A DNA stretch of 34,110 bases, from assembly GCA_964494845.1 (NCBI GenBank), contig CAZBSC010000006.1:1-34110 (forward strand), written 5' to 3'. The notes beneath the pieces are model-generated. The model was not told where the DNA came from. It saw nothing but the letters and a program-made list of their open reading frames with translations, and did not search any database. The stretch comes from CAYRSA01 sp964494845. GTDB taxonomy: Bacteria; Patescibacteriota; Saccharimonadia; Saccharimonadales; JAGQNJ01. Of this stretch, positions 8,830 to 14,272 are shown one piece after another. Each line of letters starts with the position of its first letter. Position 1 is the first letter of the stretch. The position numbers and the translations under genes are program-made.

Positions 8830-9387
8830 ATGCAAAGAGGTGAATATCCATATAAAAACATTGGCGAGCGACTTAAAAAGTGGCGCCAACAGGTGCACGA
8901 GAGTGTTGCTGAGGTTTCTGGTGCCGTAGAAATCGATGCCGAGCAGCTGCGGAAGATTGAAAATGGCGCAGTTTTACCGAGCGAAGATATACTTCTGCTG
9001 CTCATTAGCCACCTCGATATTAAAGAAAAAGAAGCCCGAACTATATTCGAACAGGCCGGCTACAGCAAGCAAGTTCATAACGAACAATCGCAATCAATCG
9101 ACGAGCAACTAATAAAGCAGATGCTGATGATAATCCCGTTTGATAACCGTATCCTATATTCGGATCTGGTAAACATATCAGCAAACGATAACGGCGTTGT
9201 CATGAACTTTATGCAAAACACCGGCAATCCACAGTCCAACTCTGTAGCCCGGGTTGGAATGAGTGTCGAGCACGCGAATAAAATGCACTCCTTACTAGGT
9301 GATATTCTAAAAAATGCTGGCCGACCAAAACCCCAAAACTTACTAGAAGCTCCAAAAGAAACGACAGACAAGCAAAACGAACTCTAA
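8830..9387 (+). CDS. XRE-family regulator with C-terminal DUF3467-like domain
   Basis: The N-terminal ~65 residues form a Cro/C1-type helix-turn-helix: IGERLKKWRQQ, then VSGAVEIDAEQLRKIENG. After a short acidic linker, about residues 95-165 resemble DUF3467, with ILYSDLVNISAN, a hydrophobic strand VVMNFMQ, and the diagnostic end VARVGMSVEHANKM followed by a helix. DUF3467 proteins are small and of unknown role. Coupling one to a DNA-binding domain suggests a transcription regulator with a DUF3467 sensor or oligomerisation domain, which is an inference. The ATG at 8830 is preferred over the TTG at 8803, whose extra nine residues carry no HTH sequence. It is divergent from murB and immediately upstream of the tRNA-Arg leader. 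Confidence 0.85.
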   Translation: MQRGEYPYKNIGERLKKWRQQVHESVAEVSGAVEIDAEQLRKIENGAVLPSEDILLLLISHLDIKEKEARTIFEQAGYSKQVHNEQSQSIDEQLIKQMLMIIPFDNRILYSDLVNISANDNGVVMNFMQNTGNPQSNSVARVGMSVEHANKMHSLLGDILKNAGRPKPQNLLEAPKETTDKQNEL

Positions 9388-9389
9388 CC

Positions 9390-9398
9390 TGTTATAAT
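9390..9398 (+). promoter_or_regulatory. Extended -10 promoter of the tRNA-Arg locus
   Basis: TGTTATAAT is a perfect -10 box with the extended TGn element. No good -35 is seen. Transcription would start near 9405, giving about 150 nt of leader before the first tRNA sequence. Confidence 0.6.
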
Positions 9399-9404
9399 TA
9401 CTGC

Positions 9405-9557
9405 CGTTAAGCTAAATTCTTGCATTTGAACCAAAACTTCAAACCAAGACTTGTCTGTTTGAAGTTTTGAGAGGAGACGGCTTAGTTTGTTTGGTATTAC
9501 TGAGCAGTAAACTTGTTTTGTGCTCGGTTAGCCGAACAAACTATCACTCGTCGACGA
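9405..9557 (+). ncRNA. Structured leader RNA upstream of tRNA-Arg (two hairpins around GAGAGGAGA)
   Basis: Three parts are visible. Hairpin A has a perfect 12-bp stem, 9433-9444 with 9457-9468. The purine box GAGAGGAGA follows at 9469-9477. Hairpin B has a 12-bp outer stem (9483-9494 with 9532-9543, one G-T pair) and a 7-bp inner stem (9499-9505 with 9522-9528). A 12-bp palindrome, CTCGTCGACGAG, abuts the tRNA. The tRNA-Lys leader at 13621-13759 has the same order of parts, with different stem sequences but the same purine box. This is not a T-box leader: there is no T-box sequence and the downstream gene is a tRNA. It could be a processing or stability element, or an independent small RNA. 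Family unknown to me. Confidence 0.55.
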
Positions 9558-9611
9558 GCACCCGTAGCTCAGTGGATTAGAGCACTTGTCTTCGGAACAA
9601 GGGGTCGTAGG
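9558..9611 (+). pseudogene. Truncated duplicate of tRNA-Arg(UCG), 5' 54 nt
   Basis: These 54 nt are identical to 9739-9792, the acceptor 5' strand, D arm, anticodon arm, variable loop and 5' T-stem of the intact tRNA-Arg 181 bp downstream. At the T-loop the copy stops matching and the structured element at 9612 begins. The tRNA 3' end that should follow is absent: only GAATCC of the T-arm appears after the element. The copy therefore cannot fold as a full cloverleaf by itself. Confidence 0.85.
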
Positions 9612-9715
9612 CGAGAACAGCCTGTGGCTGTTCGCAGGGAAACCTTCTGATGACAACTTGTTGGCAATCATGAAGTTTCGGGGTCGCGGAACGTGACCGA
9701 ATCCAGATTCGAACC
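9612..9715 (+). repeat. T-loop structured element, copy 1 (tRNA-Arg locus), plus inverted T-arm remnant
   Basis: Three hairpins occur in series. P1 has an 8-bp stem (9615-9622 with 9626-9633) and a TGT triloop. P2 is a long bulged hairpin (9639-9679) built of GAAA/TTTC, CTTC/GAAG and TGAT/ATCA helices separated by single-base bulges, with an inner CAAC/GTTG. P3 has a 7-bp stem with a GAA loop (9682-9698). The element joins the 5' T-stem of the truncated tRNA and ends in GAATCC, the 3' side of the tRNA-Arg T-arm. GATTCGAACC at 9706-9715 then matches the T-arm in reverse complement. Two more copies lie at the tRNA-Lys locus, with compensatory stem changes. Confidence 0.7.
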
Positions 9716-9738
9716 TTAAAAATTAGAGATACTATTTC

Positions 9739-9815
9739 GCACCCGTAGCTCAGTGGATTAGAGCACTTGTCTTCGGAACAAGGGGTCGTAGGTTCGAATC
9801 CTACCGGGTGCACCA
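9739..9815 (+). tRNA. tRNA-Arg (anticodon UCG)
   Basis: Full 77-nt cloverleaf with encoded CCA. The acceptor GCACCCG pairs with CGGGTGC and the D arm is GCTC...GAGC. The anticodon stem is CTTGT/ACAAG with loop CTTCGGA, giving anticodon TCG, which reads CGA. The T-arm is GTAGG-TTCGAAT-CCTAC, with discriminator A73. Its 5' part is duplicated 181 bp upstream. It probably shares the promoter and leader at 9390-9557 with that broken copy. No hairpin terminator follows directly. Confidence 0.97.
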
Positions 9816-9890
9816 AATAGCTTGTGTTTATTGTTATTCCTGTTTGAGTGAACTATAGTTATATAAACTAACCTTTAACAGGAAACTCAT

Positions 9891-10460
9891 ATGAAAAAGT
9901 TAAATCAAAAAGGCTTCGGAGCTATCGAAGGATTACTAATCTTTATAATTGTTGCTTTAATCGGTGGAGCTGGCTTCTATGTTTATCAATCAAATAAAAG
10001 TAACCCCGACAATGCTAAGAGCGATGGACAAAGAGTTGAGGATGAAGAAACAGAAAAAGCCCCTTCAACTTCCATTGAAAAAGATGAATACGCTAGCTGG
10101 AGAACATATAAAGACACTAAGTTTGGTTTTAGTTTTAAATATCCAAATAATTGGTCGACTAAAGAGGTAGATAATGACGGTTATAATAGTCCAGAGGTAT
10201 ATGACCAGAGTAATAAAAAGGTTATTACCTTTAATCAAGGAGGTGTCGGCTGCCAAGACGAAGCTTCTAGTAATGACAACTTCAATATTGGCGGTAAAAA
10301 TGTGACTTTGGGGTATAGTTGCTTCTACCTATTTAAGATGACAACTGCTAAAGGCAGTCAAGAAGTTTTGCTTGATACTAAGCCAGATTACAAATATATG
10401 AGCGATCTAAAAGGACTACTCAAATCCCTGACAGGTGTTACTTCTGCCAGCGATAATTAA
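9891..10460 (+). CDS. Surface protein with prepilin-like N-terminus
   Basis: The first 35 residues carry a class III prepilin-type signal: basic MKKLNQKG, then F-G-A-I-E with Glu at +5 of the would-be mature protein, then a hydrophobic helix (LLIFIIVALIGGAGFYVY). A Lys/Glu-rich linker (about 36-65) leads to a compact domain (about 65-185). Its motif TKFGFSFKYPNNW is typical of PsbP-like or DUF4367-type extracellular domains of Gram-positive and CPR bacteria. Two Cys (in GVGCQDE and GYSCFYL) could form a disulphide. The protein is probably exported and anchored by its N-terminal helix, possibly processed by a prepilin peptidase. The start is supported by AGGA upstream. The GH13 gene at 17159 shares the same N-terminal pattern. 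Function unknown. Confidence 0.85.
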   Translation: MKKLNQKGFGAIEGLLIFIIVALIGGAGFYVYQSNKSNPDNAKSDGQRVEDEETEKAPSTSIEKDEYASWRTYKDTKFGFSFKYPNNWSTKEVDNDGYNSPEVYDQSNKKVITFNQGGVGCQDEASSNDNFNIGGKNVTLGYSCFYLFKMTTAKGSQEVLLDTKPDYKYMSDLKGLLKSLTGVTSASDN

Positions 10461-10520
10461 TTTCGTTCTAACCTTAGCGATGATACTGCACCCAAATATC
10501 GGAAAAAGAATGGAGCTTAT

Positions 10521-11030
10521 ATGAGCTCTTTGTTAATGGTTATAGATTTGCAAAAAGGCTGGCGGCACCAGACTGCAACTGACACGGTAATGCTAAAAAC
10601 TGTAGAGTTGTGCAAACAGTTTAAGGGCGACATCATTCACTGTTGCTTCAAGAATGACCCCAACAGTTTATTCCACTCGCAGCTCAATTGGCGTCGGTTT
10701 ATCGAAAAAGATGACACAGACGAAATCCCCGAAATCGCTAAGTTGCAGCTACCAACATATTGGCGAACGACTTATTCCTGCCTTACTCCCGAAGTTTTGG
10801 AATTGATTCAAAAATACGACCAAATCTATATCGCTGGCGTGTTCACTGATATCAGTGTTTCAGTTACCGCTATGGGAGTTTTTGACCAAAACATACCAGT
10901 TTCAGTTGTTACAGATTGCGTTGCAACTCTACACGGTGAACAAATACACGAATCTGCTCTTCGCTCGCTGGATTTTGCTTTAGGGCCGAAATCCTTAGTT
11001 AAATCCAGTAAACTGTCGGGCAAAGTTTAA
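10521..11030 (+). CDS. Isochorismatase-like cysteine hydrolase family protein lacking the catalytic Cys
   Basis: The 169-aa protein has the isochorismatase/nicotinamidase fold. LLMVIDLQKGW contributes the first catalytic Asp (D9). The strand YIAGVFTDISVSVTA at 103-117 aligns with the family pattern G-x-x-T-D-x-C-V. In active family members that position is the nucleophilic Cys; here it is Ser112. The usual Lys of the triad is not obvious either, as the WRTTYSCL segment has Arg. It may therefore be a non-catalytic binding protein or use Ser. It is followed after 15 bp by a histidine phosphatase gene in the same direction, so the two may be co-transcribed. Substrate unknown. Confidence 0.85.
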   Translation: MSSLLMVIDLQKGWRHQTATDTVMLKTVELCKQFKGDIIHCCFKNDPNSLFHSQLNWRRFIEKDDTDEIPEIAKLQLPTYWRTTYSCLTPEVLELIQKYDQIYIAGVFTDISVSVTAMGVFDQNIPVSVVTDCVATLHGEQIHESALRSLDFALGPKSLVKSSKLSGKV

Positions 11031-11045
11031 TTACTTTAACCACGC

Positions 11046-11516
11046 ATGAAATATCTACTAATTAGACATGCCAAAACGGATGCAAACAGATTAACTCGGG
11101 CTGTGTTTGGCAAATTGGGTGCGCCAATTAATGACGAAGGTAAGCAGCAGGCCGAAAAGCTTCACGACGAATTAATAAAACGAAATATTGATTCAGCCAC
11201 CGAGCCAGTCGTTGTGTCAGAGTTGCTTAGAACACAACAAACGGCTGAGTTGGCAGGGTTCAAGAACATTACAGTAAATCCACTGCTAAATGAAGTGAAT
11301 ACTGCGGATCCAAAACAAACCTTAGAATTAGTGGCACAAGGGAAGTTACCAGAAGAGGCTATAGTTGCCGCCCATGCAATATTAGCTAACCCACCGAAAC
11401 AGAAGATTTGGGTAACCCATGGACTAGTGATTGCAGCGATACGGCAAGTTCTAAATGTATCAGGTACAGAAGACTTGGTTCCAAAACACTGCGAAATAGT
11501 AGAAATAGATTTTTGA
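11046..11516 (+). CDS. Histidine phosphatase family protein (phosphoglycerate mutase-like)
   Basis: The 156-aa product begins MKYLLIRHAKTDANR, the RHG/RHA motif whose His is phosphorylated during catalysis. SELLRTQQTAEL (LRT.QTA) is the second conserved block, and WVTHGLVIAAI supplies the second catalytic His. The size is small but complete for the family, which includes broad-specificity phosphatases such as CobC/GpmB types. The substrate cannot be told. It lies 15 bp after the isochorismatase-like gene and 63 bp before folC. A role in folate or cobalamin nucleotide dephosphorylation is conceivable from the neighbour but unproven. Confidence 0.9.
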   Translation: MKYLLIRHAKTDANRLTRAVFGKLGAPINDEGKQQAEKLHDELIKRNIDSATEPVVVSELLRTQQTAELAGFKNITVNPLLNEVNTADPKQTLELVAQGKLPEEAIVAAHAILANPPKQKIWVTHGLVIAAIRQVLNVSGTEDLVPKHCEIVEIDF

Positions 11517-11565
11517 CACAGAATATAGATTAGCGACAGCTCTTTTGTTTTTAACCCTGTTCTCC

Positions 11566-11571
11566 TACAAT
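11566..11571 (+). promoter_or_regulatory. -10 box of folC, leaderless position
   Basis: TACAAT ends 8 nt before the ATG at 11580. The intervening bases contain GGAGG, but it is only 2-3 nt from the ATG, too close for a normal Shine-Dalgarno, so a leaderless start is more likely. Confidence 0.5.
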
Positions 11572-11579
11572 TGGAGGTT

Positions 11580-12836
11580 ATGAAGGTTGGAAATTTCGAG
11601 ACAGTGAATCAAATATTAGCTCGCTATATTCCTGATAGCGTTGAAAGCGCCTACACGTTAACTAGGATGACAAAAGTTATGGATTTGCTCGGCAATCCAC
11701 AAGATACTTATAAATCGGTACATATTGCGGGAACGGCTGGGAAGACTTCTACGAGCTACTATATTGCGAAAATGTTGCAACTTTCTGGTAAAAAAGTTGG
11801 TCTGACAATTTCGCCCCATATGGATGAGGTTAACGAACGTTTACAGATAAACAATATTCCACTATCAGAAGCTAAATATTGCGATTATTTCGCAGAATTC
11901 ATGGAAATTGAGGGGTTATTGGAACTAAAACCCACGTATTTCGAATTATTAGTTGCGTTTGCTTATTGGGTTTTTTCGAAAGAACACGTCGATTACGCAG
12001 TTGTCGAAGTGGGCCTGGGAGGATTAGTGGATGGGACTAATGTTATAACAAGAGAAGACAAGGTATGTGTAATCACCGATATCGGGCTAGACCATACCAG
12101 GATATTAGGTAATACGTTGCCAGATATTGCTATTCAAAAAGCCGGCATTATTCACCCGCACAACCAAGTATTTATGGCGTCCCAGGAAACGTTGGTTGAA
12201 AAGGTTATTAGCAGTTATGCACAATCGGTGAAAGCTAGACTACATATAGCTAATGTTATCGACGACATTCCTGAATATCTGCCGCTTTATCAGCAACGAA
12301 ATTGGTCTTTGGCAAAAAGCGTCTTCAACTATGTTTCTAGTCGTGATAATTTATCAAAACTTGATAGTCAGAGTATCGATAAAAGTGCTCATATTGTAAT
12401 CCCCGGGCGTATGGAAATTAGGATATTGAATAATAAAACTGTGATTTTGGACGGCGCCCACAACGGAGCTAAGTTTGAGGCATTATCAAAATCACTAGTT
12501 AATATTCTTGGACCAAAAAAAGTCGTTTTTTTGCTTGGCATGGTGCAGTCAAAAGAAATGCATCTAAACCAAGTTGTGAAATTTCTAAGTCCGTTTGCCT
12601 CAGAAATCATTTGTACATCTGTCCAACCATTGCAAGAAATGCCGCACACATCATTAAGCCCTGAAATAATCGAGGATGCGTTTAAAAGCAGTGGGATGCA
12701 AGGGGTAAAAACAGTCAGAAATCTAGAAACTGCCTTAGGGCAAGCCATGCAATCAGAAGCTGATACACTGGTGATTACCGGCTCGCTTTATTTGCTGAGC
12801 GAAGTCAGGAAATTATTAAAGAAAGAAGTATCATGA
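11580..12836 (+). CDS. folC: Folylpolyglutamate synthase / dihydrofolate synthase
   Basis: This Mur-ligase-family enzyme adds L-Glu to dihydropteroate or to folates, retaining them in the cell. The 418-aa protein has the ATP P-loop HIAGTAGKTSTS at about 52-63 and the folate-loop region ISPHMDEVNERLQ. VVEVGLGGLVDGTNVI supplies the Mg-binding Glu, and DHTRILGNTLPDIAIQKAGI and VILDGAHNGAKF supply the typical FolC signatures. The ATG at 11580 is used rather than the TTG three codons upstream. The stop overlaps the folA start by ATGA, so folC and folA are translationally coupled. Whether it also has dihydrofolate synthase activity is not visible. Confidence 0.94.
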   Translation: MKVGNFETVNQILARYIPDSVESAYTLTRMTKVMDLLGNPQDTYKSVHIAGTAGKTSTSYYIAKMLQLSGKKVGLTISPHMDEVNERLQINNIPLSEAKYCDYFAEFMEIEGLLELKPTYFELLVAFAYWVFSKEHVDYAVVEVGLGGLVDGTNVITREDKVCVITDIGLDHTRILGNTLPDIAIQKAGIIHPHNQVFMASQETLVEKVISSYAQSVKARLHIANVIDDIPEYLPLYQQRNWSLAKSVFNYVSSRDNLSKLDSQSIDKSAHIVIPGRMEIRILNNKTVILDGAHNGAKFEALSKSLVNILGPKKVVFLLGMVQSKEMHLNQVVKFLSPFASEIICTSVQPLQEMPHTSLSPEIIEDAFKSSGMQGVKTVRNLETALGQAMQSEADTLVITGSLYLLSEVRKLLKKEVS

Positions 12837-13306
12837 TTCGTTTCATAGCAGCACTCGATAATAAAAAAGGTTTGGCAGACGATCACGGCATACCATGGCA
12901 GGGTAAAATACCTGGTGATGTAGCACAATTTCGTGACAAAACAGTCAACGGGATAGTGATGATGGGCGCGGGGTGGTACAAAGAACAAATAAAACCATTG
13001 CCAAAGCGCCGTAATCTAGTAGCAACTAGTAGCCCAGAAGAACTACGACCTGGCTTCGAGAAGGTAACGGATGCATACGATTTTTTAAAGAGCACTAAAG
13101 ATAATATTTGGGTTGGTGGCGGGGCAGGGCTGTTCGCGAGCACCCTGGATTTGGCTGACGAATTATATCTAACTCGGATTGACCACGACTTTAACTGCAC
13201 CAAGTTTTTCCCCGAATTCGAAGACAAATTTACCTTAAAATCCGAGAGCAAACCAATAACCGAAAACAACGTCACGTACTGTTACCAAACTTGGGTAAAA
13301 AAATAA
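12833..13306 (+). CDS. folA: Dihydrofolate reductase
   Basis: This NADPH-dependent enzyme reduces dihydrofolate to tetrahydrofolate. The 157 aa are normal length. Motifs are IAALDNKKGLADDHGIPW (Met20-loop region with conserved Ile-Pro-Trp), Asp in PGDVAQFRDKT at the acidic active-site position, a VMMGAGWY strand in place of the more usual GRKTY, R-R-N-L-V-A-T, the cofactor-binding VGGGAGLF, and ELYLTRID. The altered GAGW block is diverged but the overall pattern is clear. It starts inside the folC stop (ATGA overlap). A small unknown gene follows after 3 bp, so a three-gene operon is likely. Confidence 0.92.
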   Translation: MIRFIAALDNKKGLADDHGIPWQGKIPGDVAQFRDKTVNGIVMMGAGWYKEQIKPLPKRRNLVATSSPEELRPGFEKVTDAYDFLKSTKDNIWVGGGAGLFASTLDLADELYLTRIDHDFNCTKFFPEFEDKFTLKSESKPITENNVTYCYQTWVKK

Positions 13307-13309
13307 TAT

Positions 13310-13585
13310 ATGGCTGAAGGAGAATTTATCTACGATCCCGCGTTTGAGGCTGGTAGCTGGTTCCCGGATTCTGTTGAATCAGCCATATTTGTCAGTAGTA
13401 TAGAGGGCTATGTTGCTGGACAAACTGAAATACCGGAACTAGATCCAGCCAATGTTACTTTATCTGACCGGGCTACCGAAATAGCACAAAGTGGCATAAA
13501 GAACGCCTATCTCGCTCTTTATTTCGGCCCAACTACAATTATGCTAGCAAGCTACAGACACCTTCGCAATAAACTGAGTTCTTAA
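13310..13585 (+). CDS. Small hypothetical protein downstream of folA
   Basis: A 91-aa frame begins three bases after the folA stop. The first half is acidic (EGEFIYDPAFEAGSWFPDSVES). The second half has a moderately hydrophobic helix (NAYLALYFGPTTIMLASY). There is no recognisable domain, signal peptide or Cys. The tight spacing with folA and the stop just before the tRNA-Lys promoter argue that it is the real end of the folC-folA operon. Function unknown. Confidence 0.6.
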   Translation: MAEGEFIYDPAFEAGSWFPDSVESAIFVSSIEGYVAGQTEIPELDPANVTLSDRATEIAQSGIKNAYLALYFGPTTIMLASYRHLRNKLSS

Positions 13586-13614
13586 TTTACAGATGCAGCC
13601 ATCTCTGTTAAAAT
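13586..13614 (+). promoter_or_regulatory. Promoter of the tRNA-Lys locus
   Basis: TTTACA (-35) at 13586-13591, a 17-bp spacer and TAAAAT (-10) at 13609-13614 with an upstream TGT (extended -10). Predicted start near 13621, leaving about 140 nt of leader before tRNA-Lys. Confidence 0.7.
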
Positions 13615-13620
13615 AGGCAT

Positions 13621-13759
13621 TTGTTAGTATTTAGCTGTTTTCCAAATCTACGAGAGGATTCGCAGATTTGAGAGGAGAGAGCTTGATATGGTTTCTAGTG
13701 TTATCGAGCAAATTTATTTTGTCGATAGCACGGGAACCATATCATTACATCTCGACGAC
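13621..13759 (+). ncRNA. Structured leader RNA upstream of tRNA-Lys (two hairpins around GAGAGGAGA)
   Basis: It has the same architecture as the leader at 9405-9557. Hairpin A has a 7-bp stem (13643-13649 with 13664-13670). GAGAGGAGA follows at 13670-13678. Hairpin B has an 11-bp outer stem (13685-13695 with 13733-13743) and a 10-bp inner stem (13698-13707 with 13722-13731). The stems differ almost completely in sequence from the Arg leader while the pairing is kept, which is direct covariation evidence for an RNA structure. A TCGACGA segment precedes the tRNA in both. Function unknown. Confidence 0.55.
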
Positions 13760-13836
13760 GGGCCAGTAGCTCAGCTGGTTAGAGCACCTGCCTCTTAAGC
13801 AGGGTGTCGAGGGTTCAAGTCCCTCCTGGCCCTCCA
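13760..13836 (+). tRNA. tRNA-Lys (anticodon CUU)
   Basis: Complete 77-nt cloverleaf with encoded CCA. Acceptor GGGCCAG/CTGGCCC, D arm GCTC...GAGC, anticodon stem CCTGC/GCAGG with loop CTCTTAA (anticodon CTT, reads AAG), T-arm GAGGG-TTCAAGT-CCCTC. The discriminator base is T (U73), whereas bacterial tRNA-Lys normally has A73. Its last 19 nt are repeated exactly at 14004-14022 and 14192-14210. Confidence 0.95.
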
Positions 13837-13872
13837 CGACAAGACCGTCCATCAGGGCGGTTTTTTCGTGGA
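13832..13872 (+). terminator. Intrinsic terminator after tRNA-Lys
   Basis: ACCGTCC (13844-13850), loop ATCA, GGGCGGT (13855-13861) and a run of six T. The flanks TCCACGA and TCGTGGA extend the pairing around the T-run, down to the tRNA CCA end. Confidence 0.8.
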
Positions 13873-14022
13873 GTTCGGGACTCGAGTCCTCGACACATTT
13901 TTTTGTGTTGAGGGTGAGACATGCCGGTGGCATGTCGCAAGGAAACCTTCCGATGCAAGCTGGCCTTGCAATCGTGAAGTTTCGGGGTCGCGGAACGCGA
14001 CCGAGTCCCTCCTGGCCCTCCA
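13873..14022 (+). repeat. T-loop structured element, copy 2, with inverted T-arm and tRNA-Lys 3' end
   Basis: The order is as follows. A reverse-complement-like T-arm (13878-13896, ending CCTCGACAC) pairs over a T-rich loop with GTGTTGAGG (13905-13913), which matches the 5' T-stem of tRNA-Lys. P1 is 13918-13925 with 13929-13936, an 8-bp stem with a GGT triloop. P2 is 13942-13983 with GAAA/TTTC, CTTC/GAAG, CGAT/ATCG and CAAG/CTTG helices. P3 is 13986-13992 with 13996-14002, a perfect 7-bp stem with a GAA loop. Then come the 19 nt of the tRNA-Lys 3' end including CCA. Compared with copy 1, P1 changes on both strands, P2 changes T-A to C-G and P3 changes G-T to G-C. Confidence 0.7.
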
Positions 14023-14060
14023 ATGAAAATGCCTCAGCAAAGCTGGGGCTTTTTCATTGG
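14021..14060 (+). terminator. Intrinsic terminator after element copy 2
   Basis: GCCTCAGC (14031-14038), short A loop, GCTGGGGC (14042-14049), then TTTTT. CAATGAAAA and TTTTTCATTG extend the stem outward. Like the first terminator it begins directly at a CCA end. Confidence 0.8.
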
Positions 14061-14210
14061 TAGTGCGGGGCTTCGAATCCTAGACACTCCAGGGTGTTGA
14101 GGGGGAGAACAGCCAGTGGCTGTTCGGACGAGAATAAACTCTTGAAAACTTGTTTTCTAAGATGTTGTTCTGGGCCTGCAGAATGTAGGCAAGTCCCTCC
14201 TGGCCCTCCA
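14061..14210 (+). repeat. T-loop structured element, copy 3, diverged, with tRNA-Lys 3' end
   Basis: Same plan as copy 2. An inverted T-arm (14067-14087, with TTCGAATCC) pairs with GTGTTGAGG at 14094-14102. P1 is 14107-14114 with 14118-14125 and an AGT triloop. P2 is 14132-14170 with GAATAA/TTGTTC, TCTT/AAGA and GAAAAC/GTTTTC helices around a TT loop. P3 is 14174-14179 with 14185-14190. The 3' end of tRNA-Lys (21 nt identical, 14190-14210) closes it. P2 and P3 share almost no primary sequence with copy 2, yet the three-hairpin order persists. Confidence 0.6.
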
Positions 14211-14272
14211 AATAAAAATACGCAACCTTATATAAAGAAGAAAAATGCCTCTGTTTTTGTTATTGTTGGAGT

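Noticed and set aside
9405..9557. T-box riboswitch as identity of the tRNA leaders
   Set aside because: There is no conserved T-box sequence, specifier loop or terminator/antiterminator pair, and the downstream genes are tRNAs.
9639..9679. CTGATGA resembling a hammerhead ribozyme core in element copy 1
   Set aside because: The GAAA core and cleavage triplet are not in the right places, and copy 2 has CCGATG instead. The bases are explained by a paired helix.
9577..9816. Minus-strand open frame of 79 codons with a G-F-E-P-T-T-P-C-like start
   Set aside because: This is the well-known spurious translation of a reverse-complemented tRNA; the tRNA-Arg sequences explain it.
13745..14040. Minus-strand open frames of 62-92 codons over the tRNA-Lys locus
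   Set aside because: They are antisense to tRNA-Lys and the repeated tRNA 3' ends and carry the same spurious L-E-P-S-T-P-C-L peptide.
9612..14191. Group I intron, archaeal-type tRNA intron or integron attC site as an explanation for the elements
   Set aside because: At about 90 nt it is too short and lacks group I core helices. No bulge-helix-bulge at the T-loop junctions is evident and bacteria lack that endonuclease. There are no attC core sites or integrase.
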